Assembly (NCBI RefSeq): GCF_000002995.4
Contig: NW_025062479.1
Location: 8,857,721-8,921,720, forward strand
Source of the DNA: Brugia malayi
Taxonomy: Eukaryota; Nematoda; Chromadorea; Rhabditida; Onchocercidae
Direction: 5' to 3'
Length of the DNA stretch: 64,000 nt
Every line of letters starts with the position of its first letter. Positions within the stretch are counted from its first letter, which is position 1. Shown here one piece after another: positions 51,163 through 62,594 of this stretch. Position numbers and translations under genes: made by a program. Under the pieces are notes generated by a model. It did not search any database. It was not told where the DNA came from and worked only from the letters and a program-made list of their open reading frames with translations.

Positions 51163-54100
51163 TTATGATTCATTTCCAGCATCATCTATAAAATCAACAC
51201 TTGGCGCTGATTTTATAAAAGATATGGCTTGTTTTAAATCTAACTTTACAGGCGATTGAAGTCTACCAATACTTTTCGAAACTGAACTAAAAAAATTAAA
51301 CTCGTTTCGCTCAGCATCATAGCTCCCATCAGTTGCTGTTATTTCTCGAAACCCATCTTCAGCTGTCGCCATTCCTTGAGCATGATCAATTTCCGCTGTT
51401 TTAGCTGTGTCCAATTCTTTAATTCGCTCAACAAGACGTGATTTTAGCTCTATAACCACAGATCTTGCTACTGCTTCATTTGAATCCTACAACATAGAAT
51501 GAAGATTTTTTCAGTGAATCACTGCACTTAGGACTTTTAATTAAATTATGAAGAATCAATGCTTCTAATTCTGAATTTTTTGCTGTATGCTATATATCCT
51601 CTGGATAGTAAAATAAAAAATTTCATTCTTCATCAAGCGGTAATCAAAACCGCAATAACGGCATTCTATACATTATTTCCTCGAAAAGTACACTTCAATT
51701 ATTCAAAAAGTTACGCTTTCCTGCCATGAGGGGAGAAATATGTCCTTTTGTTTGTCTTCTGAGACAAGAGGAAATCCTTCATATACCTGTAAAAATAGGA
51801 CTACCAATTCAATGACAAAAATTCCTTTAGAAAAGTGACATTTGCTAGTAAAGAACATTTTAAAAAAGCTTTTATTAAAAACAAGCAACCTTTTCAACAG
51901 GCATCTCATCCGCAGAAGATTGGGGCTCATCAGTACCTCCCGATATTGAAGAGTTTGATGACATATTTGAGTGATTTGTATCCTCTTGTTCTATATGTGC
52001 TTCGACAGCACAAAATTCAATCGCTTTTTTCAATGTTTCAGTAACAAACAGAAATTTTTTCTCTTCTGGTATTTCATCGCTACTTAAACTGCAACATGGG
52101 AACTTACCATTTAGACTGTTTTTTACAAGTGAAAGTTATTCTAATTATCTTTATAGTCTAACATAGCTTTTAAAAGATACAGTAGTATGGAAAATAATTC
52201 AATGTAAGCAAAAACTAATATAGATAATATAGGTAAACAAAAACTAATATATACAAATTAAAGGAAACATACATTTCTGAAGCAAAACCGATATGTGCTA
52301 GAATCTTCTCGGTAGTTGATAAAAAAGGCGAAAATTTGCGTATATTGTTCTCTGCTACACAGCAATTGCGAAAGTTGATAAATTCAAGACTACATACGAG
52401 CCTGTAGAAAAATTGTCGCTTTAAAATTTATTCAAAACATACCTGAGCTGAACTGAGAGATATTCAGCAAGCAAATCTTTAAGGCTACAAAAAGAAGCAC
52501 CTGCAACAGTTAAACAAAATATGGACAGATGAGAAAATTCATGGGGCCTTGTTAATTAGTCACTTTATCTCACGTTAATTTGAGTCTAAAATGAACCTAA
52601 GTCAAACTTTACCAAGTTATATTTGGGGCCAGCGCGTGAAAATTTTATTCACCAATTAAATAGAATAGAAAATTAAATTCTATATAGACAAGCTGGGTAT
52701 TATTGGGAAAAAGGAACTAAATTCTTCCGTACAAAAATCCAACTTCACAACAGGTCAACCGCCAATTTGCATACAATTTATTTACTCAGAAAGCTAGCTG
52801 CATTAAGTCTCACCTGGTCTTTATGTTTCTTAGAAGCAGTGTTTCGTGAAATAGGTTCAGAACTATACGTATCAGTCTGTGCGAAGGACGCGATAAATGC
52901 AACAGAAAAAGTCGAAGATATTCACTCCGTACGAGAAATAATAGTTGCCACAATTCCTGCATATATAAACGTAAAACTAATGAATAAGGAATGCAAAAGA
53001 ATCTCCAAACCGCTATCCGGCAAGACAAAAGTAGTAAAATTGGTTATTGTCAATTAATGCACCAGGATCTAACAAAGATTAAAACCCAGCAGAAAGTATT
53101 CACATGTTGTTGCAGATGAAAATGAAAAATAGAAAAGTAAAGCACTGAACAACGTGACATAGCATAAATAAATTGAAAATGAAGCTACCTTTAAGGCAGA
53201 CAGCTGGAGAAATTCTTCGTATATATCGCCTTCTAAAGCCAACCGTGACAATTCGAATGTAAACATCTCACAGAATAACTTTTCCGAATCACCACACCTT
53301 AAAAAAAATCACTTCTTAATTACTTCGACTAGTTCCCACCTTCTCCCTTAAGAATGAGACCCATACTCTTAATGATGTTTACACAAACTCTTTTCAATCA
53401 TACAATTGATTACCACCATCATATGATCAACTCACTGCAATTTCATAGAACACTGATTCGAAAATAAAGAACATAGCACCTACAAAAATGAAGCAGTAAG
53501 AATTAATACTTGTGCAAAGTTTTCGACATATGCACATGACATTGAACATCACAACGAAGCGCCTTCAACAATTCAAGTCGAAGTGAACGTAAGCACAACG
53601 TCGCATTCATATCAAACTTTTTCCGCAATCTGTACCGCACGATCCAAAATAATTAAATGATAATTATTTAGATTTATTAAATCGATCCATCTTCTAACTG
53701 ATACTTGCTTAAAAATGACAAAGTTTGAGAAGCGAAGCCTCACTTCATAGTGCAGTACGCACTGTACATGCATCAGGAAAAAAAAAAAAGGCCGTAATCA
53801 AAAGTAGAGTTTGAGTTTGTGACCCATAAATTTATTACACTCAAAACGAAATGGATCATACCCGAAAAAAGCTACTTCTCGGGACCGGATGGTAGCAATG
53901 ATACGATGAAAAACAGCATTGAAATCAGCTGATATATTAATGTAGGAAGATACGACATAATAACAAAACCATTTGGTAGTTTCCAGCAAACCAATGAAAA
54001 GTGCAGGACATACCAAAAGGCCTAACACGTGATAAGAAGCACAGAATCCGCTAGCAATAACGACAGATATTATCGAAAAGCATGAAACGGACTGAAAGTA

Positions 54101-55066
54101 TAACATTCTTCCATGAAACGGAACTGAACATTCTTCAACTTTCAAATGCCCACCCACTTTAATGGTAATGGATAATGCTCCAAGAATGCGGTATTATGGA
54201 AAGTGATGGAACACCTACTCTGGAAGAAATAAGCGATTTTCCTTCAGATTTCAAGTAATACTCCTCCACCATTTCCAAATCCATATCATCCATCAGCGAC
54301 TTCTCAAGGAGCAATCCGTATACTCGCCAGAAAATGCCCGAACCAGACATACCGAGCAGTTCAACATAGCCCAGTATCACGCAGGCCCAAGAACATACTT
54401 TATTAAACTGCAAAAGCGCATCAGCAAGATGACCGAACACTCAATACAATGAACAGAAACCACTCCCAAACAGTAGTAACCACACTGCCCTTAACATTAA
54501 AGCTCTATTTCCAAATGCGATAATTAACCAAAGTTATCCTCGACTGCACAAATCCTCAACCCTTCGTTAATGAATAACAACTGGATGTATACATGAACAG
54601 CAAGTAATACACCTGCAATAGTAGAATAAGGAATATACAGATTTATTATTGAAAATGAAGATGAAGCATATTTTTGAAACACGACTGATCCATACAAATA
54701 AGAATTTGAACAATAAAACCACTTCCTAATTTCTCCTTTCCATTGACATAAAGGAAAGTTTTCCTGGATATTTAAATTGAAAACAATCAAGCTGCAAAAG
54801 ATAAGAAACTAATAAGGAGAATGAAAAAAAAAAAAAAAAAAAAAAACCATGAAATTAAGCATAACACTCCATGAAAACAAATTATGGAAACCGATGAATG
54901 TAAAGAATGTAAAAACGCAAATGAAAATATTTTGGTTGAAAACTGGGAAGAACGACAAAAAAAGCTTGAGTAAATGGTGCAGAAAAACTACCTTATATGT
55001 TCATTTATTTATTTGTGAAGACACCAAAACCTCTATGCTGGTTACAAGAATCAACAGCTCTTCCAT
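51163..55066 (-). CDS. Vezatin-like membrane protein
   Basis: Minus-strand exons, phases consistent: 54613-54763, 54219-54439, 53862-54091, 53536-53629, 53436-53479, 53189-53297, 52814-52956, 52443-52484, 52273-52401, 51890-52088, 51715-51786, 51163-51486 (stop). A tentative first exon is 55031-55066 (MEELLILVTSIE), giving about 597 residues. Family clues: ENFPLCQW near the start; YGLLLEKSLMDDMDLEMVEE; a hydrophobic double segment (about residues 137-185) followed by NAVFHRIIATIRSREV; GLRK; and LQLSALK joined to ELWQLLFLVRSEYLRLFLLH, which matches the vezatin core. Vertebrate vezatin is a junction membrane protein that ties cadherin-catenin complexes to myosin VIIA; the worm protein is shorter. 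Exon 54219-54439 starts after a GAG acceptor (GTATTGAG). The gene lies about 0.3 kb downstream of the ARL6IP5 gene. First exon uncertain. Confidence 0.72.
54824..54846. repeat. A homopolymer, 23 bases
   Basis: Uninterrupted A run, within the presumed first intron of the vezatin-like gene (a T run in its transcript). Confidence 0.9.
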
Positions 55067-55374
55067 TTCATTACTTTATATTCGATGCGATAAACTATAA
55101 AATATGTAGAATAAAGCAGAATGTGAACAACGAAAGTATTACGGAAACTGTTATGGTAACGCATTACAAAAGATTTAAAGAAAAACCTAGCATTTTAATA
55201 AGAATTGAGTCATAAATGGATTAGCTTAAATTTCAATTTCAAACGAAATAAAGCAGTATACGAGGTGAAAGTTTATTAACAGCAAAAAAAGCATTATATG
55301 ACAAATTAAAAAGGAAAAACCCGTGGATCCCAACTGAAAAACTTCATTATATTTTTTCGAAACAACAAAGACCT

Positions 55375-56464
55375 TCATATCTTCAGTTCAATACCACATC
55401 GCTCCAACAAACAGGCCATAACTGTGTGCTTCAAGCCGATTCGCTCGAATTGATGATTGAACTTAACTTTAAAACCTCTAAGGCGGGTTGATGCATGCAC
55501 CAAAACTAACAACAGTGGAAGTGAAAATGTAAAGAGTACTGTCACAACTGGAACTATAGCATAAACGAAAAAATAAAATGACAACAACATAGCACCCAAC
55601 GTGATGAATGTGTGATCGTGACGTGTCTGAAAAAAATTACGATTTCTGCCGTCATCATTTTTCACCATAAATTTTTCATATTTTAAGTTCAATACCACAT
55701 CACTCCCAAAATCTTACAGGAAAATATATCTTCCAATTTAAAATAGCGTTATATGAAATATTCTGCCTACAGATCAGAAAACTACATACGACCGTAAGCA
55801 GAGTCATATATGAAACAAAAAACTATTTTCAATACTACTAAACTATAAAATATGAACTGTCCAACCATACCTTTGACCAGAAAAATAGTAGTCTGCCTAC
55901 CTGTACGAACGTGGGATCTGACGAAAGAGAAAATATGAGCACAGCAGCCACAGATATGATAGCAACCAATCCAATTAAAACGTCACGCAATTGTATTGAT
56001 GCACAAAACAATATGACAAGTGACATAAAAGCGAAATAATTTGTTTGATAATATAATAAATTGCTCAACATACGATTATTCCACTTTGCCAAATCACAAA
56101 ATGGTGGGATCTGCAATAAATCATTATTGTGGATTTCGCATGGAATAAAAAAACATTGTATAAGGAAAAACTTCCAGACAAAAATAAATGCATTGACATG
56201 GCAAGGTTGGAAGAATCAAGAAATAAGATGGATGGCGATGGAATAATATGAAGGGACAAAGCAGAAAAGGACTAACAGCAGTGATATATATGGTTAATCA
56301 ACTTCTTCATCAAACAAAGCATCGGTTTTGAATGAACAGAGACCAGGACTAACCTCAAATCTTGACATGTCAGCGAAGAATTCGCGAAAATTACGCAGAG
56401 GTGGCACTTGCACAGAGTTTAGGATTTTCCAATTTTTTTCCTTATCAACAGTTTCTTGCGTCAT
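55375..56464 (-). CDS. ARL6IP5: ARL6IP5/PRAF3 (PRA1 family protein 3)
   Basis: Three exons, all in phase 0: 56354-56464 (ATG), 55901-56110, 55375-55626 (stop); 190 residues, like the family. The first exon carries the conserved VQVPPLRNFREFFAD, the second PPFCDLAKWNNRMLSNLLYY with the typical KWNNR..SNLLYYQTNY signature and two hydrophobic helices, the third two further helices (TFITLGAMLLSFYFFVYAIV, then VLFTFSLPLLLVLVHASTRL) and the conserved FERIGLKHT. The family are four-helix ER membrane proteins linked to glutamate-transporter trafficking and small-GTPase membrane traffic. It runs away from SEC13 (1.3 kb between starts) and is followed on its own strand by the vezatin-like gene. Confidence 0.92.
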
Positions 56465-57788
56465 TGCTAAAATGAAATTATAAAAATTTTTTACATCTTT
56501 TAGAATGCGGTCCGAACAGCTTCATCGAACAACTGCATTCGAAATGACACCTCACCCTACACAGTAGCAATATTGATAAATGCTAATATCATTATTCAGA
56601 GACCAACAGTCCTCAGAAAACTCTCTACATTATGTCCCAAAATATATTATATTGCTCTAAATGAAAATTTCCAGTAAATTTACTATCAAACTACGCTCGG
56701 AAAATACTTGAATTCACTAATGCAAGATGAGGCTTCAACCACAATCATCCCGAAAAGAATGGCCTCGAAAGTAGAGTCATTCTGAAAACAGCTGTATCTG
56801 TCTGTATCTATATATGTTGTGTCTTTCAAGATTTCCACCTAGAAAATGAGCATATTGCAGTTCTAATAAAAAAAGGAGCAAGTACTTGAATGTAGTTATC
56901 GCTGCAGAAATTTCTTTTCTTCAAAATTTCTTCGGTAAGAAAATATGACAAAAAATCTGTCGACCGTAATTTCACGTGGCTATAGAAAATAACCTATTAT
57001 AAGTAGTAAAAAATTGGGAGGAAGTATTTTTAGAAAGGAAGTTAGGGGTTCGCTTTTCCACAGATGGTGTCAATTCACCAAATCTAATTATATCAAAGCA
57101 TCTCATAATAGTTTAAGACAGCAACCTCTATTTGGTATCAGCAATATTATGTACTTTCCCTTTAAGAGGTCGTATCGAGTTTCGGATTACAGCGCACCTT
57201 GAATCCATTATGACAAATATTTACTTCAACTGTTAACATGAGCTATTAATTAATCAACAAATTGTTAATTAATATATTAACTTCTCTTGAATCTTCAAAG
57301 ATACACTGCGGTGTAAGGAGATGAGGAACTAGAGTTAGCATCTGGAGAAATTCTTATCTCACTATTCAACAGCGATGAGTACGGTAATCTCAGGTGTGCA
57401 TACAGTACATGAACTTTGAAAACATTGGCCTACATTAACTACGTTAGATGTCAAATATATCCAAGGCACGTGCAGAGTAAAAACATAATTATCTGATTTC
57501 CCTGGGAATCCTTATTCCACAGAATGAGGTACGAAGACACTTGCCAACATGCATGCAAGAGGTCCATGCCAAGGTATTTATTTGGTAACTTATAAAGAAG
57601 TTATCACTGTTTCGTTAAGTGATGGTAAAGTGTTCGTAGGTGCATTAAGTAGGTGTATTAGTATTGCAGGGATTTAGTATAATAAAATTATCTTTTTCTA
57701 CTTCACTTCATTTGCTAGAATTGCTTTTCAGGCTGACACATTCGTTTAAGATTTATTTGGCCTTCTGCGAGAGGTAACCGGGAAGTTA
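56465..57788. other. Divergent upstream region of ARL6IP5 and SEC13
   Basis: The two genes are transcribed away from each other, so promoters for both are expected. Composition is less A+T-rich near 57,010-57,200, where an open frame of 62 codons occurs, but it has no similarity I recognise. No TATA-type motif at a convincing place could be chosen. Confidence 0.5.
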
Positions 57789-60445
57789 TGGTTAGTATCC
57801 CGATTTTATTTAGTCATACGCAAAATTGCAGCGGATATGTGTTTTGTAATCATTTAGTAAAAGTCTTCTTTTATTTTCATTACCAATGTAACTCTTTGTT
57901 CCTTCCTATGTTTATTTTAGGTGACTATTGTGTCAAAACTTGATACAGCCCATCGCCTTACTATCGTAAGTTCACTATCCATATGTTTTACTTTGTCTGT
58001 ATATCAATCTATGTAGAAGCGCTTAATGCATAACAGTTGTGATCGTTACGTCATTTAATACTGTTCTTCGTTGATAGAACTACGTCGCAATAATAAGAGA
58101 GTTATCTTTTTCATTTCTAAGCAGGACTTTTTTTGGTAGTACGCCATTACGCGTGGAACTTTGAGGAATCATTTTCTAGACTTGTATATTTATTCTCTCA
58201 TTTTGATTCTTGGTATTAGATTTGATAGTAAGTCGAACCGTCTAGGCCGAGCTGTTATATGGGTAAAGGAAATTATCATCAGCAGTCATCATATGTATCC
58301 ATTAATTTGTTTCTGCGTTGTTATTGTTTTCCTAAGAAACTTTTTCTTTTCAGCATGATGCTCAAATGAATTATTACGGTACTCGACTAGCTACTTGTTC
58401 CAGTGATAATTTGATTAAAATATTTGAGGTTCATTGTATTTTTTTTTTTGGGCTGAATTTATGTTTGAGATATGAAAAATGTGAGTGATTAAACCTACAA
58501 TAAGGGGATTAAATTCGTAGGAACGTTTTGGAGCCAGTAAAATATGTGGCGCTAAAAAACCAAATGATTGGTCTTGTTCGAACCACGTTTAATTTTCTTT
58601 GTCGATCTTATCCGTTGAAATAATAGTTTATTGCAGCTAAAACCGTCAGGGCAAACGTATCCTTCCGCTGAATTGAATGGTCATACCGGTCCAGTCTGGC
58701 AAGTATCGTGGGCGCATCCGAAATTTGATAATGTTTTAGCTTCATGTTCCTATGACAAGTAAGAAGTCATGTCACATATGGTTACGTTGTTATCAATTTA
58801 AATCATGAAACAAATAGGAATATGTACATCGGCAATGCATGTCACACTATCCCAGGCATATTAGTGCATGTTGCAATGTTCCGCTTTCATGCTTTACTTT
58901 CATTTTGCATTTGTTTACGATTTATGAAATTCAATTATATGGGCTTTCATTTGAATATTAATCTTGATAACCTTAATAATGGTGATTGAATCCATCGGTA
59001 TCATTATACTGTTGTTTAATGTGAAATTACAGACGAGTTATCGTTTGGAAAGAGATCTCTGGCAAATGGCAAAGAATTTATGAATGGAACCATCATGATG
59101 CAAGCGTTAATTCGATAAGTTGGGCACCTCACCAATTTGGTCTTACGTTAGCTTGTGCTTCTACTGATACTGCAATATCCTTATTGATCTTCAATAAAGC
59201 AAAAATTTGGACACATCAACTCATTGCTAAAGCTCATGAACAGGTATATGAATTTTCTAAGTTTGGATTAAAGGAGTGGATCGGAACCCTGTACATATAT
59301 GAGAGGTACTGTGTTTTGCAACTTTGAAATTAGGCATTTTTAAGTTGGAAAATAAGCATTTTAGGTCCTGTAGAAGTCGTACAATTTTTTAAGAATTGAT
59401 TTAATATTTAATCTTCATCTGTGAACATACTTCACATATATTTAAGTTTCAGGGTTGCAATGCAGTGTCCTGGGCTCCTGCAATGTATTCAACATCCCTC
59501 ATCCATAGTGATGGACCCGTCCTACGTAAACGAGTGGTTTCTGGTGGCAATGATAATTTTGTTAAAATATGGAGGTTCGTAAAGTTTTGTTATCAAATTA
59601 TTATTGATATCATCAAATAAAGGATTTTCAAAGTACTTTTCTTTAAAAGAAATATTTTTCACTAGTTATCTTCCAAGAAAAAGTAGTTGTAATGGTTAAT
59701 ATTGTGACATTTTAAATAGTTGTCATTATGGTCTATTTTCAGAGAAAAGAAAGATGGGATTTGGGAACTAGAAATCTCTTTGGAGGGACACACTGATTGG
59801 GTACGTGATGTAGCTTGGGCTCCAGTAGCAGCTCATAACGTCAATACAATTGCTTCATGTGGGCAGGTATTTCGTATATCGTTTCGGACGTTCATTTACT
59901 ATTTTGAAATATTCCATGTCTAAATTACTGTATCTATAGGACAGAAAAGTGATCATTTGGCGTTGTTCGAGTGTTGATCAGCGGTACTGGTCTGCTCAAG
60001 AACTGGTTGTCTTTGATGACATTTTATGGCATGTTAGCTGGTCGCTGTGTGCTACTGTTCTTGCAGTGTCGGGTGGCGACAATGTGGTAATCATTGGAAA
60101 TTTAAATTTTTTGATGCAAAGTATTTCCAATTTTTCATTGTTTGAATCAACAGAGTTGGCTGTTAATAAAAAAGTGGATTCGTTTTAAGATGCTACATTT
60201 TATATTTCATTACGTCACAGTGCTTTTTTTAGAAGATGCGTTTCTTTCATATTCACAAAGATGAACAGTTCATTTGTTAGAAAAGAATGGAACTAATTTA
60301 ATGTAAAGTAACGAGATATTTTTAAGACCTTTATTACACTTAAATTGTGCTGGAATACTGTCACATCTTCCGTTTTCAGATTTCGTTGTGGAAAGAAAAT
60401 ATCCAAAATGAATGGATATGTATTTCTGAGCCAGAAGAAAAGTGA
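57789..60445 (+). CDS. SEC13: SEC13 WD-repeat protein (COPII coat and nuclear pore)
   Basis: Nine exons: 57789-57791 (only the ATG), 57921-57965, 58354-58428, 58637-58758, 59033-59243, 59453-59574, 59743-59866, 59940-60086, 60380-60445; 304 residues, near the usual 300-320. It follows SEC13 throughout: [136 protein letters not shown]. This is the six-bladed open beta-propeller that pairs with SEC31 in COPII, with the NUP107 complex at the pore, and in GATOR2. The single-codon first exon is supported by a good donor (GTTAGT) and acceptor (TTTATTTTAG) and by the family start MVT/MVS. No frame breaks. Confidence 0.93.
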
Positions 60446-60618
60446 CATATTCAGGACCGTTTTCATGTGTATTGTTCGTTTTTTGAATTGATAAGTTATG
60501 TTTAGGTTGGAAATGTTTGTTATTCAGAGTTAAAGTAGTTTCTGATGTTTAATATGTACTTTTCAATAATTATTAAATATACCATATTTTCTATTAAATA
60601 TATACCATATTTTCCACC

Positions 60619-60624
60619 AATAAA
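60619..60624 (+). promoter_or_regulatory. Candidate poly(A) signal of SEC13
   Basis: AATAAA about 175 bases after the SEC13 stop, followed by T-rich sequence. Similar A+T motifs are common here, so only moderately likely. Confidence 0.4.
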
Positions 60625-60959
60625 TATCTTTCTTCAGTAACGACACTTTTCTAATGCGTTAATGTAACACCTTATTTTTCTAGAAATGTTGACAAGGAAA
60701 TTTTTGGCTGAACTTTTATCTTCATGTTACTCTGTTCACCACATTGTTTCTACATCTTCATGAACTTATTATTTCTTTCTGGTTTCGTTGAGTTTACAGA
60801 TAATTCCAGTTAATTACTAGGACACTTCACTGACTTTGTTAATTTAATGCTTGATGTAGTTTTGCATCGTACTATTTCTGACTATCTTATTCAGCTACTT
60901 CCACTACGTTTTTACGATTGGTAAGTTAATACTTGAAACTATAATGAACAAATATTCAG

Positions 60960-61007
60960 GAATAATTTGGTTCCGTATATTAATGTTCAGAAAAATTCGA
61001 CGTTAAA
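60960..61007 (+). promoter_or_regulatory. MCTS1 leader with a candidate trans- or cis-splice acceptor
   Basis: AAATATTCAG ends at 60959. A donor-like ATTG before GTAAGT stands at 60920/60921, so either a 39-base leader intron or a trans-splice acceptor is possible. The leader after the acceptor is 48 bases and contains the short upstream frame listed next. Confidence 0.45.
60983..61006 (+). promoter_or_regulatory. Upstream ORF of eight codons before MCTS1
   Basis: ATG at 60983 codes for MFRKIRR and stops at 61004-61006, one base before the MCTS1 ATG. The sequence is an imperfect 25-bp tandem copy of the MCTS1 start (MFKKFDE), so it looks like a local duplication. It is positioned to be translated before the main frame if the leader starts at 60960 or upstream. 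Confidence 0.7.
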
Positions 61008-62594
61008 ATGTTCAAAAAATTCGACGAGAAAGAGGACATAATCGGTACTCAGCAGTTGAAGTCGTCAGCTCAGGTTCAAATTGTTGTCTTTCAATTCACT
61101 TTATTGTCTTAGATATATCAGAGTTTGGGAATTTTTGCAAGTAATGTTGCATATTTCATCTGTGCCAATTCAAATAATGTAGATTATTAGGTAATACAGT
61201 CGTGGTAATCTGTCTAGAACGTTATAAATTATATCGGATGTCAAGGTTTGAAAGTCCTTTGTGGAATTGCATCCATGGGTGCACTGTAATTTTCTGTAAC
61301 ACAGCTTTTATTTCAGAAATCAATACGATCGAAAATAGTAGATCAGTTACCATTACTAGATGATTATATCAACGATATATTACCTAAAAAAGACAGTTTT
61401 AAATTGATCAAATGCAAGGGTTTGTTTCAGCTCTGTCCAATGAATTTTAAGGTTTTGTTTGAGATAAATTTCCCAAGCCATGTTTTTTCACCATTGGTTA
61501 ATCTATACATTATCATCGTAATATCATAAAATACCCATTGCCATCATGACTTGTTCTACTAATATAGTATAGATTTCCAGAACATGTCGAACTCATTGCT
61601 GATTGTGAAGGAAAGATACTGTTTATTAAACCGAGAGATGTACCGTATTTTCCTACCCTTCGTCTCCTTCATCAGTATCCTTTTATTTTGCCTCATGAAA
61701 AGGTTGATGATTTAAGTACCTGTGAAATTTTGGAAGTTTGTTACTACTGCTGTGATTGTTTTTATAACTAGCAGCTAACCACTACTAAAACCACTAAATA
61801 AATAACGTGAGTCTGTATTTTCCTTGTGATTTATCATTACCGAAATCATCCTTACGTTATCAATTAGTGCATCGAAGTTCAGTAGTTGCACTTTACATAA
61901 TTTATGAGCCAGGAATCCTGCTTTAGCGTTCAAGTGAAAAGGCCTATCAAATTCCTCAAAATAAGGTGACGGAAAAAATTCTTCGAACTGTTTTAGGTCG
62001 ATAAAGGTGCAATTAAGTTCGTCCTCAATGGATCTCAAATCATGTGTCGCGGTTTAACCAGTCCAGGTGCCAGATTAAATGTAGATGTTCCCGAAAACAG
62101 TGTACGTTTTTTCTCCTCCTTGTATACATATCATTTTGCATCGATCTCTTGTAAATAACTTAAAATCCCATACACAGACTGTTTCTCCGACACTCCCGTA
62201 TTTTGATAGAACAAAAAAAAAAACCGCTTGTATGCGTGGTGTCAACTTCTACATAATGCGACAAACTTCCGCCTATATATTAGTGTTCCATCAGTCCATA
62301 TCCTCCACGTATTCCAAACGTATGATGTATTCTATTAAGTTGTTTCTCGTCCTTGAAAAATACTTTAAATTTCAGGTTGTGGCTCTAATGGCAGAGGGGA
62401 AAAAGCATGCACTGGCGATAGGTCTTACAAAAATGTCTGCCGATGAAATACTTACAGTGAATAAGGCAAAATTTAGTTTTTTATGTACCGAAAGAGGAAT
62501 GGATGGTTTCCAAGCTAATGCTTTTCAGGGTATTGGTATTGAGAACCTGCACCACCTGAACGATGGTCTTTGGAAAGTTCCGACAGTCTTATGA
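61008..62594 (+). CDS. MCTS1: MCTS1 translation re-initiation and release factor
   Basis: Six exons: 61008-61073, 61317-61419, 61581-61702, 61997-62101, 62376-62465, 62529-62594; 183 residues against about 181 in animals. Features: start [85 protein letters not shown] with GLTSPGARL of the PUA domain; [35 protein letters not shown] at the end. With DENR it acts on 40S subunits to release deacylated tRNA and to restart translation after short upstream frames. The last intron (62466-62528, 63 bases) is a GC-AG intron: it begins GCAAAA and ends TTTTCAG; without removal it would add 21 residues in frame, at a point where the family has none. SEC13 lies 563 bases upstream on the same strand. Confidence 0.92.

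Noticed and set aside
57014..57202. 62-codon plus-strand frame between ARL6IP5 and SEC13
   Set aside because: No similarity, no suitable context, and it does not start with ATG in a good setting; left as upstream sequence.
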